DNA of 64,000 nucleotides from Streptomyces sp. NBC_01241. Lineage in GTDB: Bacteria > Actinomycetota > Actinomycetes > Streptomycetales > Streptomycetaceae. Of the stretch, positions 26,733-36,008 are shown piece after piece. The stretch covers positions 186,001-250,000 of the forward strand of contig NZ_CP108494.1 of the NCBI RefSeq assembly GCF_041435435.1, written 5' to 3'. The stretch's first letter is position 1. Each line of letters starts with the position of its first letter. Below the pieces are notes generated by a model. The model saw only the letters and a list, made by a program, of their open reading frames with translations, did no database searches and had not been told where the DNA came from. A program made the position numbers and the translations under genes.

Positions 26733-28292
26733 TCACCCGGTCCGTCGGACCGCCGACGAGGCCGTACGGCCGGCGGAGGGCGCCCCGCTCCCCGGGCCGT
26801 GGCCGCCCGCCCGCTCGGCCGTGCGGGCGATGTTGCGGGCCATGCCGCCGAAGACGACGGCGTGGAAGGGGGAGATACTCCACCAGTAGGCGTGACCGAG
26901 CAGTCCGCGCGGGTGGAACAGGGCGCGCTGGCGGTAGCGGGTGCGGCCCGTGTCGTCGGTGCCGGCGCACATCTCCAGCCAGGCCAGTCCGGGAAGCCGC
27001 ATTTCCGCGCGCAGCCGCAGCAGCCGGCCCGGCTCGATCTCCTCCACCCGCCAGAAGTCGACCGAGTCGCCCACGCGTAGCCGGTGCGCGTCCCGGCGTC
27101 CGCGGCGCAGTCCCACGCCCCCCACGAGCCGGTCGGCGATGCCCCGCACGGACCAGGCCAGGGGGAAGGAGTGCCAGCCGTTCTCCCCGCCGATGCCCTC
27201 GATCACCCGCCACAGGGCCTCGGGTGGGGCGTCGACCAGGCGTTCCCGCAGGTCGGTGTAGAGGCTTCCACCCGCCCAGGCGGGGTCGGTGGGCAGCGGG
27301 TCGCTGGGGGCGCCGGGTACCGAAGCAGAAGACCAGCGGGTGGCGACCTCGGCTTCCCGCACGCGCATGAGCGCCAGCCGTACCGCCTCGTCGAAGCCGA
27401 TGGGGTGGCCGGGCGGGTCGGGGATGTAGTGGGTGATGTCGTTCTCCTGGCACACCACCTCGTGCCGCAGCGACTCTGTCAGCGGCCGGGCGATGGATGC
27501 GGGGACCGGGGTGACCAGGCCGACCCAGTGGCTGGACAGGCGGGGGGTGAGCACCGGCACCGGCAGGATCACGCGCCGGGGCAGTCCGGCGACCGCCGCG
27601 TAGCGCAGCATCATGTCCCGGTACGTCAGCACGTCGGGCCCGCCGATGTCGAAGGCGCGGTTCACGTCCGCGGGCATCCGGGCACCGCCCACCAGCAGGC
27701 GCAGCACGTCCCGGACCGCTATCGGCTGGATGCGGGTGCGCACCCAGCTCGGTGTGACCATCACCGGCAGCCGCTCGGTCAGGTAGCGCAGCATCTCGAA
27801 GGACGCCGAGCCGGACCCGATGATCACGGCGGCGCGCAGCACCGTCGTGGGTACCCCGCTCGCCAGCAGGATGCGCCCGACCTCGGACCGGGAGCGCAGA
27901 TGAGGCGACAGTTCCCGCTCGGGCACCCCGGCCGGGGTCAGCCCGCCGAGGTAGACGATGCGGCGCACGCCGGCGCGGGCGGCCTGCGCGCCGAAGACGC
28001 GGGCGCCCTCGCGGTCGGTGTCCTCGAAGCCGCGTCCGGTGCCGAGCGCGTGCACCAGGTAGTAGGCCACGGCGACCTCCCGCATCGCGGCACCGACCGT
28101 GGCGGGGTCAGTGACGTCCCCGCGGACCACCTCCACCTCCCCGGCCCAGGGGTGGTCGCGCAGTTTCCCGGGGGAGCGGGCCAGGCAGCGCACCCGGTAT
28201 CCGGCGGCCAACAGTTCGGGCACGAGCCGTCCGCCGATGTAGCCGCTGGCCCCGGTCACCAGGCACAGGGGTCGGTCCGCCGTCGTCTCCAT
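26733..28292 (-). CDS. NAD(P)-binding SDR-like protein with DUF2867 domain
   Basis: The chosen start is ATG 28292 (METTADRPLCLVTGASGYIG) with an ideal AGGAGG site. The 519-aa product begins with a Rossmann motif (VTGASGYIGGRL) of the extended/atypical SDR type. It has a YLGGLTP segment rather than the strict YxxxK, and from about residue 330 a DUF2867 (START-like) domain (SLYTDLRERLVDAPPEALWRVIEGIG, then FWRVEEIEPGRLLRL). The function is probably redox or binding chemistry on a hydrophobic substrate. It is divergent from the MarR gene, with a short shared promoter region, so MarR control is likely. In Streptomyces such genes often lie beside photolyase genes, as here. Confidence 0.85.
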   Translation of the reverse strand: METTADRPLCLVTGASGYIGGRLVPELLAAGYRVRCLARSPGKLRDHPWAGEVEVVRGDVTDPATVGAAMREVAVAYYLVHALGTGRGFEDTDREGARVFGAQAARAGVRRIVYLGGLTPAGVPERELSPHLRSRSEVGRILLASGVPTTVLRAAVIIGSGSASFEMLRYLTERLPVMVTPSWVRTRIQPIAVRDVLRLLVGGARMPADVNRAFDIGGPDVLTYRDMMLRYAAVAGLPRRVILPVPVLTPRLSSHWVGLVTPVPASIARPLTESLRHEVVCQENDITHYIPDPPGHPIGFDEAVRLALMRVREAEVATRWSSASVPGAPSDPLPTDPAWAGGSLYTDLRERLVDAPPEALWRVIEGIGGENGWHSFPLAWSVRGIADRLVGGVGLRRGRRDAHRLRVGDSVDFWRVEEIEPGRLLRLRAEMRLPGLAWLEMCAGTDDTGRTRYRQRALFHPRGLLGHAYWWSISPFHAVVFGGMARNIARTAERAGGHGPGSGAPSAGRTASSAVRRTG

Positions 28293-28382
28293 AGCTCCTC
28301 CTACTTTAGGGTGTTCGGCCGTCGCACCGCATGCGGATGCAGCCCGGCCGTGACCCGCGAGTACCCCGGTACGATGCGCCAG
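28293..28382. promoter_or_regulatory. Divergent promoter region between SDR and MarR genes
   Basis: These 90 bp separate the SDR start from a candidate MarR start at 28383. They contain CCTACTTTAGG, a short imperfect palindrome just upstream of the SDR ribosome site that could be an operator or part of the -10 region. The element is suggestive only. Confidence 0.35.
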
Positions 28383-28537
28383 ATGAACACGGAGACGAGC
28401 GGAGGGGCCGCCGATGGCGCGTCCCCTGCCGCCGGTGACCTGCACACCGTGGCCGCCGGTCCCTCCACCGGCGGCGCCTCCACCGGTGACCTCCCCGCCT
28501 TCCCGGGCGACCTGTCGGCCTTCGCGGGCTGCGCCGC

Positions 28538-28948
28538 ATGCACGGCGAGGTCGGCCGGGTCATCCAGCAGTACGCGGCCCGGCAGAACCTGCACGCCACC
28601 GACGTACAGGCGCTGGCCGCCATCCTCGACGCGCCCGAGCCGATGCCCCCCACCAGGCTGCGTGCCCTGCTCGGCCTCACCTCGGGGGCGGTCACCGCCT
28701 GCGTCGACCGGCTGGAGCGCGCCGGGCACATCCGACGGGTGCGTGAGGACACGGACCGCCGGGTGGTGCACCTCCACTACGCCGCCGACGCCCGCGCCGC
28801 CGCCTGTACCCACTTCTGTCCCCTCGCCGACGCCCTGCGCCGGGCCGGGGCAGACTTCGACGAACACGAGCTGACCGTGGCCCTGCGGTTCCTGACCGCG
28901 CTGAACGACGCTCTCGCCCAGGTACCCGGGGAGTCCGCCGGTCGCTGA
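28538..28948 (+). CDS. MarR-family transcriptional regulator
   Basis: The winged-HTH core is clear: LHATDVQALAAILDAPEPM, then LRALLGLTSGAVTACVDRLE (recognition helix) and the wing RVREDTDRRVVHLHYA. The ATG at 28538 gives 136 aa and starts close to the domain. An upstream ATG at 28383 opens a leader (MNTETSGGAADGAS) in another frame that may be the native N-terminus after a one-base shift near 28530, so the 5' end is uncertain. It is divergent from the SDR gene, a common place for its target operator. Confidence 0.82.
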   Translation: MHGEVGRVIQQYAARQNLHATDVQALAAILDAPEPMPPTRLRALLGLTSGAVTACVDRLERAGHIRRVREDTDRRVVHLHYAADARAAACTHFCPLADALRRAGADFDEHELTVALRFLTALNDALAQVPGESAGR

Positions 28949-28949
28949 G

Positions 28950-29653
28950 GCGCCGTCCGCACCGAGGGCGGCGACACCTGCATCGGCGGGGAAGCGGCGG
29001 GGCCCGTCCCGGCCGACGAATCGCACCTCGTCCTCGCGTTCCCACCGGTCGAGGTCGTCGCGCACCTCGGCGTCGATGTCGTCCTCCCGCGGCCGGTACG
29101 GGCCCGGCACGTCGAGCTCTCGGGCGCCGCCCGGCGGGGGCTTGCGGTTGGCGTGGTCGTGGTTGAACCGGCCGCCGGCCGGGTGGCCGCCCTCCATCAG
29201 CAGGTCGTGCTCCTGGCGCACCCAGCGGTAGAAGTCCTCCTGGAGCAGCCGCCGCCCACCGCGCCCCTCGGCCCAGCCTGCGAACTCCTCGCGCACCACC
29301 AGGAAGCCCCGTGCGGGCAGCACCCGCACCCGGGGCAGGGCGCGCACCAGCCGGAGCGCCGCGTACGAGGTGGGGTGGCACACTGTGACCGGCGCGCCGC
29401 CCACCGCGCGGCGCAGGCCCTTACGGTAGGTCTCGGCCCGGACGTACGTCATCCGCACGCCCAGTTCCGCCGCGCGGTGCCGCATCGCGGAGAGCACCAG
29501 GTGCGCCTTGGCGCGGTGGAAGCGGCGCCGCCGGAAGACCGACCTGGCTTCGATCATCACCACGGGCGCCCCGCGGTCGGGCCCGTCCTCGCCGGCCGGC
29601 GTGAGGAAGTGCGGGCCGAGCAGGTCGCCGAAGATCCAGTGCGGGGTGGGCAT
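28950..29653 (-). pseudogene. Photolyase-related protein (DPRP / FeS-BCP type), C-terminus lost
   Basis: The ATG at 29653 gives MPTPHWIFGDLLGPHFL and then VVMIEARSVFRRRRFHRAK, HLVLSAMRHRAAELG, EEFAGWAEGRG and YRWVRQEHDLLMEGG. This is the N-terminal half of prokaryotic (6-4) photolyase/cryptochrome-related proteins (PF04244), normally about 500 aa. Sequence similarity ends near FVGRDGPRRFPADAG, where the frame runs into the antisense of the MarR gene. The FAD-binding C-terminal half with the 4Fe-4S cysteines is missing, so it should be inactive. It follows the photolyase gene on the same strand. Confidence 0.78.
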
Positions 29654-29750
29654 GGGAAAGGCACCTTCCGTGCGATGCGGGGTGTGGCGTACACGTACGA
29701 GGTGTTGCGCGTGGTGCCCGGCGGCCCGGCGGATGTCCTCCCGCCGGACT

Positions 29751-31124
29751 TCAGGAGCGCCCCCGGGCCCGCTTGAAGCGGTCCAGGCCCTCCGCCAGGG
29801 ACACCACCGGCTCGGGGTAACCGGTGCTCGCGCGCTCTTGCGCCGGAAGGTTCCACGGCTCGTGCACGTCGGCCGCCTTCACGTCCGCCAGTTCCTCCAC
29901 CCAGCGCCGCACATAAGCTCCGTCTGGGTCGTACCGCTTGCCCTGGGCGATGGGGTTGAGCACCCGGTTGGGCCGGGTATCGGTGCCCGTGCCGGCCATC
30001 CACTGCCAGTTCAGCTGGTTGTTCGCCATGTCGCCGTCGACCAGCAGGTCCAGGAAGTGCCGGGCGCCCACCCGCCAGTCGACGTACAGCGTCTTGGTGA
30101 GGAAGCTCGCGGCCAGCAGCCGGCCCCGGTTGTGCATCCAGCCCTCCTGGCGCAGCTGCCGCATCGCCGCGTCCACCACCGGGTAGCCGGTGCGGCCCTC
30201 CCGCCACGCCTCGGCGTCCGCCTCCGCGTCCTTCCCGCCGCGCCACCGGTCGCGGTGGGTGCGGTAGTCGCGTGCGGCGGCGTCGGGGCGTGCGGCGAGC
30301 ACCTGGCGGTTGAAGTCGCGCCAGGCGATCTGCCGTACGAACGCCTCCGCGCCCGCGCCGCCGGCCCTGCGGGCCCGGTGCACCACCTCGACCGGTGACA
30401 GTGTGCCGAAGTGCAGGTGGGGGGAGAGCCGGGAGGTGGCGTCGCCCGCCAGGTCGTCGTGCCGTTCCTCGTAGGCGTCCACGCCGGAGCGCAGCCACGC
30501 GGTTAGCCTGCGCCGCCCCTCCGCCTCGCCGCCCGCGCACAGCCCCGGCGACACCCCGCTCACGTCGCCGCGCTCCGGCAGCGGGGCGGAGACCACCTCC
30601 TCTGGCACGGTGATCGCGCGCGGCGCGTCCAGCACGTCCCGCAGGCCCTGCGCGGACCAGCGCCGGCAGTACGGCGTGAACACCGCGAAGTGGTCGGAGG
30701 AGGCCGGGGTCACCGTGCCCGGCGCCACGGCGGTGCTCACCGTGTCGTGCACGTACAGGCGCCGCCCTTCGGCCTCCAGCGCCAGGCGCAGCCGCTGCTC
30801 GCGCGCGTGCGCGAAGGCGCTCACATCGCCCGCCATGTGCACCTCGTCGGCGTCCGCTTCGGCGGCCACCCGAAACACCTCCGTGACCGTGTCGCCCTCG
30901 CGCAGCACCAGCCGGCCGCCCCGCTCCCGCAGCCGGGCGTCCAGGTCCCGCAGGCAGTCGGCGAGGAACGCGAGCCGGTTCGGCGCGGCGAAACCCGCTC
31001 CGTCCACGGCCGGGTCACGCACGAACAGCGGCGCCACCCGGCCTCCTCCGTACAGGGCCGCGCGCAGTGGCGGGTGGTCCGACAGGCGCAGATCGCAGGT
31101 GAACACGACGACCGAGGTCTGCAT
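29751..31124 (-). CDS. phr: Deoxyribodipyrimidine photolyase (class I CPD photolyase)
   Basis: The 457-aa protein starts at ATG 31124 (MQTSVVVFTCDLRLSDHPPL, the photolyase N-terminal antenna domain) with GGAAG upstream. The C-terminal FAD-binding domain has LSPHLHFGTLSP, IAWRDFNRQVLA, TGYPVVDAAMRQL, GWMHNRGRLLAASFL, WRVGARHFLDLLVDGDMANN and QWMAGTGTDTRP. It repairs UV-induced cyclobutane pyrimidine dimers using blue light. It appears complete. The truncated photolyase-related gene lies 97 nt downstream on the same strand, probably co-transcribed. Confidence 0.93.
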   Translation of the reverse strand: MQTSVVVFTCDLRLSDHPPLRAALYGGGRVAPLFVRDPAVDGAGFAAPNRLAFLADCLRDLDARLRERGGRLVLREGDTVTEVFRVAAEADADEVHMAGDVSAFAHAREQRLRLALEAEGRRLYVHDTVSTAVAPGTVTPASSDHFAVFTPYCRRWSAQGLRDVLDAPRAITVPEEVVSAPLPERGDVSGVSPGLCAGGEAEGRRRLTAWLRSGVDAYEERHDDLAGDATSRLSPHLHFGTLSPVEVVHRARRAGGAGAEAFVRQIAWRDFNRQVLAARPDAAARDYRTHRDRWRGGKDAEADAEAWREGRTGYPVVDAAMRQLRQEGWMHNRGRLLAASFLTKTLYVDWRVGARHFLDLLVDGDMANNQLNWQWMAGTGTDTRPNRVLNPIAQGKRYDPDGAYVRRWVEELADVKAADVHEPWNLPAQERASTGYPEPVVSLAEGLDRFKRARGRS

Positions 31125-31355
31125 GGGGCTCACTTCCGCTTCCGGTGGGGTCACTCTCGGATGATTTCGCCCCGTCGGCCGGTGCCGGATGCGGCTGGCC
31201 GCCGGTAGTCCCCCGTTTGGGTGTCGGCGCATCCGCGGCGGCGGCCAGCGGGGAAGTACCTAGGGAAAACGTCAGGCGCCTGTGGAGAAGGTGACGTCGT
31301 CACCCGGGGGACGGGGCCGTGCGGAATCCGGTGCGTGCTCTCGGCGAGCCGCCTG

Positions 31356-31800
31356 AGCCCCCGCTACGTACTACTACTTCGCCGCCTGGCGGGACGACGG
31401 AACCGACCAGGTCATCCAAGAACTCCTGCGCTGCCAGGTCCGCGGGCGGGCCCGCCGATTAGAGGACCCGACCCTGGTGGTGCTGGACACACAGAGTGTC
31501 CACGCGGCTGCCGGGGTCCCCGCCTCCACGACCGGCCGGGACCCGGCGAAACGGGTGCCCGGCCGGAAGCGGGCACTGGCCGTGGACGTTCTGGGCCTGG
31601 TCATCGCCGTCATCGTCCTCTCCGCCAGCACGCACGACAACGCCGCGGGCATCGCCCTGCTGGACCAGGTCGCCGCACACACCGGCGACACCGTCCGCAA
31701 GGCGCTGGTCGACCAGGGCTTCAAGAACCAGGTCGCCGTTCACGGCACCCGCATCGGCATTGACGTCGAGATCGTCGAACGCACTCCGCCCGCTGTTCGG
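31356..31800 (+). pseudogene. IS5-family transposase, internal fragment
   Basis: The fragment reads YYYFAAWRDDGTDQVIQELL, then LVVLDTQSVHAAAGVPAST (first catalytic Asp), GRKRALAVDVLGLVIAVIVL and VRKALVDQGFKNQVAVHGTR. This is the central DDE part of IS5-group transposases in actinobacteria. Both the HTH-containing start and the C-terminal Glu region are missing, and no terminal repeats were found. The following 31801-32050 stretch has nothing recognisable. Confidence 0.75.
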
Positions 31801-32050
31801 GGGTCTGGGCCTCGACCGCAAACAGAAACAGGCTAGGCACAGACGGCACATACAGGAGCACAGAATGTAACTGTGCGTGGCCGGTTGATCGCTGGCGCCG
31901 CGCTTACTCCAGAGAGCGGGGATTACCCCGTGCTGCCGAGGGCCTAGGCGCACGCCAGGTCCAGCGGTGTCACGCCGGGCATGTCCGGCCCACTCGTGAG
32001 CCTCGCGCAGATGGCCGCATAGTGGAAGAGAGCAGCCCGCTAGGAGCCTC

Positions 32051-34077
32051 ATGCACCGTCCCGAAGTATTCGACCAGGCGGCCGACGCAGCGGAGGTACG
32101 CCTGGGTGGCCTGTGGCCGAACGAATTGCTGGTGGCCGGGGTGCGGGTGGACGCCTTGGGCCGCATCGTCCACTGGGATGCGGCGGCCGAGGCCCTGCTC
32201 GGCTATCCGGCGTCGGAGGTGCTGGGCAGCCGGGGCGAGCTGCTCATCCCGGCGGAAGGCCGCTCCGCGGCCTGGTCGCTGCTGGAGCGGGCCGCCGCCG
32301 GCCGTGCCACGACGGGACCGTGCACGGCGCGACACCGGGACCGGCACCTGATGGAGCTCGCGGTGTGGGCCTACCAGGTCCCGGAACCGCCCGGTGCCGG
32401 CGGCGATGTGCTCGTGTTCCTCGTGGACGTTTCCGCAGCGTTGGAGATGCGGGTGTCCCGCGCCGTTCTGGACGGGCTGTTCAGCCGCTCGCCGATCGGG
32501 CTGTGCGTCTTCGACAGCGAACTGCGCTATCTGCGTGTCAACACCGCTCTGGAGGCGATCAATGGCGTGACCGAGGCGGGGCACCTCGGTCGGCGGCTGT
32601 CCGAGGTGCTGCCCGGTGTGAACAGCGCCGAGGTGGAGACCGTGATGCAGCGGGTGCTGGACACCGGCGAGTCCGCGGTCGACTTCCGCGCAACGGGCCG
32701 CACCCCGGCGACCCCGTACGAGGACCGGGCGTGGTCGTGCTCCTACTTCCGTCTGCAGGACACCCGGGGACGCCCGTTCGGCGTCGGCGCCTCGGTGGTC
32801 GACGTCACCGCACGGGACCGGGCCGAGCAGGCGGCCGCCGAGAGCCACCGGCGGCTCGACCTGCTCAACGAGGCCGGCACCCGCATCGGTACCACCCTGG
32901 ACATGGCGCAGACCGCGCAGGAACTGGCCGACGTGGCGCTGCGAGGGCTCGCCGACATCGCCACCGTGGACCTGATGACGGGGGTCGCCGACGACGCCGA
33001 GGATCCCGGCAGCGACCTGACCGGCGGCATCACGGTACGGCGGCTCGGCAAGGCCCCGGCCCAGGGCTCGCCGGCGGCCGAGGCCCTCGCCCCGCTGGGC
33101 GCGACCCTGCACTATCCGGCCGGTGCACCCTACGTGCAGGCCATAGCACTTCGGTACCCCTTCGTGGTCGCCGAGGTGGACGAGCGGACCGTCACCGCCT
33201 CCTCCTGCCACACCGCCGCCATCCGGCAGCTTCGCGAGCTGGGGGTCCACTCCCTGCTGATGGTCCCGCTGCTCGCCCGCGGCAGGGCGCTGGGGGTGGC
33301 CACCTTCTTCCGGGCGCTCCCCGCGCGGCCCTCTACCTCGACAACGCCCGCCTGTACACCCGCGAACACGACACGGCAGTGCTGCTGCAGCGCAGCCTGC
33401 TGCCGCACCGGCTGACTCCTCCGCCCGGGATCGAGATTGCCCACTGCTACCGGCCCGCAAGCGACGTCAACGTGGTCGGCGGTGACTGGTACGACGTCGT
33501 TGAGATGCCCGAAGGACGGACCGCCCTGATGGTCGGGGACGTCATGGGACACGGCATCGCGGCCGCGGCCGCCATGGGTCAGCTGCGCAGCACCATGCGG
33601 GCGCTCGCCCGCCTGGCGCTGCCCCCCGAGCAGCTGCTGCGGCAGCTCGACACCGCTCTGCCGGACCTTCCCGACACACCCCTGGCCACCTGCACCTACG
33701 CGGTCTGCGACCCGGCAGCCGGCTGCTGCTCGATCACCCGGGCAGGCCATCCCCCACCCGCCGTCATCCACCCCGACGGCACCGCCGAACTGCTGGAACT
33801 ACCCGCCGGAGCGCCACTGGGCGTCGGCGGCATCGACTTCGTACCGACCGACCTGCCACTGTCCCCGGGCAGCATTCTCACCCTCTACACCGACGGCCTC
33901 GTGGAAACCCGCTGCACGGACCTCGACCAGCGCCTGACCCAGCTCCGCGACGTGCTCACCGCCAACTCCGCGCTGCCGCTGGACGACCTCAGCCGAACCG
34001 TACTGGACCGGCTCGACCCCGCACCCGACGACGACGTCGCCCTGCTGCTCGCCCGGATCAGCACCCCGGACCCATAG
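32051..34077 (+). pseudogene. PAS-PAS-GAF-SpoIIE serine phosphatase, frameshifted with a small deletion
   Basis: The ATG at 32051 follows AGGAGCCTC. The first frame encodes two PAS-like domains (VDALGRIVHWDAAAEALLGY; GLCVFDSELRYLRVNTALEA) and a GAF domain (LLNEAGTRIGTTLDMAQTAQ to SLLMVPLLARGRALGVATFF). Near 33325 the frame changes, and the SpoIIE/PP2C domain continues in another frame (YLDNARLYTREHDTAVLLQR, GGDWYDV, MVGDVMGHGIAAAAAMGQLR, LYTDGLVETR, DDDVALLLARI). About 20 residues usually present between GAF and PP2C are absent, so a deletion rather than a single base error is likely. Such proteins act on anti-sigma antagonists in stress signalling; this copy cannot make one chain. Confidence 0.8.
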
Positions 34078-34366
34078 GGCCAGCCGGGCTGCCGCTGGCG
34101 GACGGCAGCCCGAAAGAGGCCGCCGCCGACGGCGGCATACCAGCAAAGCGCACAGGAGCAGACCAGCCCCGGCCCGATCACGCACGCCGGGTGGAGCGGG
34201 CGAGGGGCGGGCACGGGGCCCGTCGTCACACCCCGCCGTCAGCAAGAAGTGCTGTTCCTGAGGCTTGCGCCGTACGTGGGGGCGCTGGCAATCTTGCCGT
34301 CAAGCAGCAGACGTCATACGTCCGTTGTCCGAGTCCCGAGCTTTGTGTAAAAGATGGGGAGAGCGC

Positions 34367-35992
34367 ATGAGTGACGAGGCCTTCAGTCGGGTGACGAGGC
34401 GGGGCGTACTGCTCGGCGGCCTGGCCGCGACGGCGATGGGTGCCGCGGGCACCCTGGCCGCGGCAGGACCGTCGAGTGCGAGTCCGTCGGCAGCAGCACC
34501 CACGGCCGGCATCTCTCCGTCGACCGACCCGACGAGAGGGCCGCACAAGTACTTCGCGTTCGACACCGGAATCTGGAACGGCCACCGGGGAATGGCGAAC
34601 TGCCGCATCGAGATGGGCGATTTCGTCAAGGACGAAGAGCACAACCCCCTTTTCCGGGAAGGGATCTTCGAGAATCCCCGGCTGCCGTGGGAGCCGCGCT
34701 TCGACAACGGATACCCGAACGTCTTCTGGGATCCGGAGCACAAGAAGTTCCGCTGCTATTACACGCTCTTCCTCCGCGACCCCGCGTCGCTCGACACGCC
34801 TCCGGAGGAAAGGCGCGGGCGGGACTACGTCATCGCGAACAGGGAGACCGGCTGCTGCTACGCCGAGTCCACCGACGGCGTGCACTGGACGAAGCCCAAG
34901 CTGGGGCTGGTCAGCTTCGACGGCAGCAAGGACAACAACATCCTGTTCGAGCACGTCCAGGGAACGTCCGTGCTCTACGACCCCGCAGACCCGGACCCCA
35001 CCCGCCGGTACAAGCTGATCACATTGCGTGAGGCGGACAAGGCGTCGCTGTGCGTGGCCTTCTCGTCGGACGGTATCCACTTCAGCGATCTCAAGCCCTG
35101 GCCGGCCAACAGCCCGTCCCCCGGTGCGGACTGCCACAACCTCGTCTTCCGCGACTCGCGCACGAGCGAGTACGTACTCATCACACGCCTGTGGGACAGC
35201 AACATCCGCGTATCCGCGATGTCGCGGTCCACGGACTTCATCAACTGGTCCAAGCCGGTCGAGGTCCACCGGGGCAACGGATTCGACTCCCAGATCTACT
35301 CGATGCCGGTCTTCGAGTACGGCGGCCTCTACCTCGGGCTCGCCTCGCTGTACCGCGACGGCGACACCACGCTTCCGTACTACGACACCGTCGACCTGGC
35401 ACTGCAGTGGTCCATCAATCTCACCGAGTGGAACAACGTCGCACTCGACGACAGCACGCTCATCCCGCATGGCAAGGGCATGGAAAAGTACCCGCGCGGC
35501 GACTTCGACAGCAGCGTCATCTTCTCCTCGGTCCCCGTGGAGATCGACGACAAGCTGTACTTCTACTACATGGGCGGGAAGGGCCGGCACACCGACTGGC
35601 GTGAGTCCGCACTCGGTAGGGGCTACATCGAGAAGGACAAGTTCGCCTGCTACGGCAGCCGCAGAGGGAACCAGCCCTCCTCCATCACCTCGCAGGGTTT
35701 CAACTTCTTCGGCGAGAACGTCGAGTTGCTCGTCGACATCGAAGACGGCGGCCGGATCGAGGTGGACCTGATGAACCAGGGAGGTACCGTCGTCCAACCC
35801 GGTTTCGAAGCCGACAACAGCACACTTCGAGATCTCGGCAACGGTTGGCACCGGCTCACATGGCGCAACTCATCCGTCATGACTCTCAATCGTGAATCCT
35901 TCTACGCAATGAGGATCACGATGCGCAAGGCGAAGCTCTGGGCGATCCAGGGTGACCTGTACGTTCGCCCGTTGAAGTACGCCAAGCCGTAA
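34367..35992 (+). CDS. TAT-exported glycosidase-like beta-propeller protein (GH32/GH43-like)
   Basis: The 541-aa protein starts at ATG 34367 (GGGGAGAG site). The N-terminus has a twin-arginine signal (SRVTRRGVLLGGLAATAMG) and an Ala-rich cleavage region. The mature part has propeller-like blocks of the GH32/43/68 type: FDNGYPNVFWDPEHKKFRCYY, YAESTDGVHWTKPKLGLV and FSSDGIHFSDLKPW, plus YSMPVFEYGGLYLGLASLY. This suggests a secreted sugar hydrolase or binding protein; the exact substrate is not readable. A C-terminal beta-rich region (VELLVDIEDGGRIEVDL) may be a carbohydrate-binding module. It is intact and well placed as stand-alone cargo. The gap 34078-34366 before it shows no gene. Confidence 0.75.
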   Translation: MSDEAFSRVTRRGVLLGGLAATAMGAAGTLAAAGPSSASPSAAAPTAGISPSTDPTRGPHKYFAFDTGIWNGHRGMANCRIEMGDFVKDEEHNPLFREGIFENPRLPWEPRFDNGYPNVFWDPEHKKFRCYYTLFLRDPASLDTPPEERRGRDYVIANRETGCCYAESTDGVHWTKPKLGLVSFDGSKDNNILFEHVQGTSVLYDPADPDPTRRYKLITLREADKASLCVAFSSDGIHFSDLKPWPANSPSPGADCHNLVFRDSRTSEYVLITRLWDSNIRVSAMSRSTDFINWSKPVEVHRGNGFDSQIYSMPVFEYGGLYLGLASLYRDGDTTLPYYDTVDLALQWSINLTEWNNVALDDSTLIPHGKGMEKYPRGDFDSSVIFSSVPVEIDDKLYFYYMGGKGRHTDWRESALGRGYIEKDKFACYGSRRGNQPSSITSQGFNFFGENVELLVDIEDGGRIEVDLMNQGGTVVQPGFEADNSTLRDLGNGWHRLTWRNSSVMTLNRESFYAMRITMRKAKLWAIQGDLYVRPLKYAKP

Positions 35993-36008
35993 CGCGCGCC
36001 CTGCGCCC

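Noticed and set aside
27084..28874. 596-codon plus-strand frame
   Set aside because: Shadow of the SDR/DUF2867 gene; contains no recognisable domain.
34226..35851. 541-codon minus-strand frame
   Set aside because: Opposite the TAT-exported protein gene, which has a signal peptide, ribosome site and family blocks; the minus frame has none.
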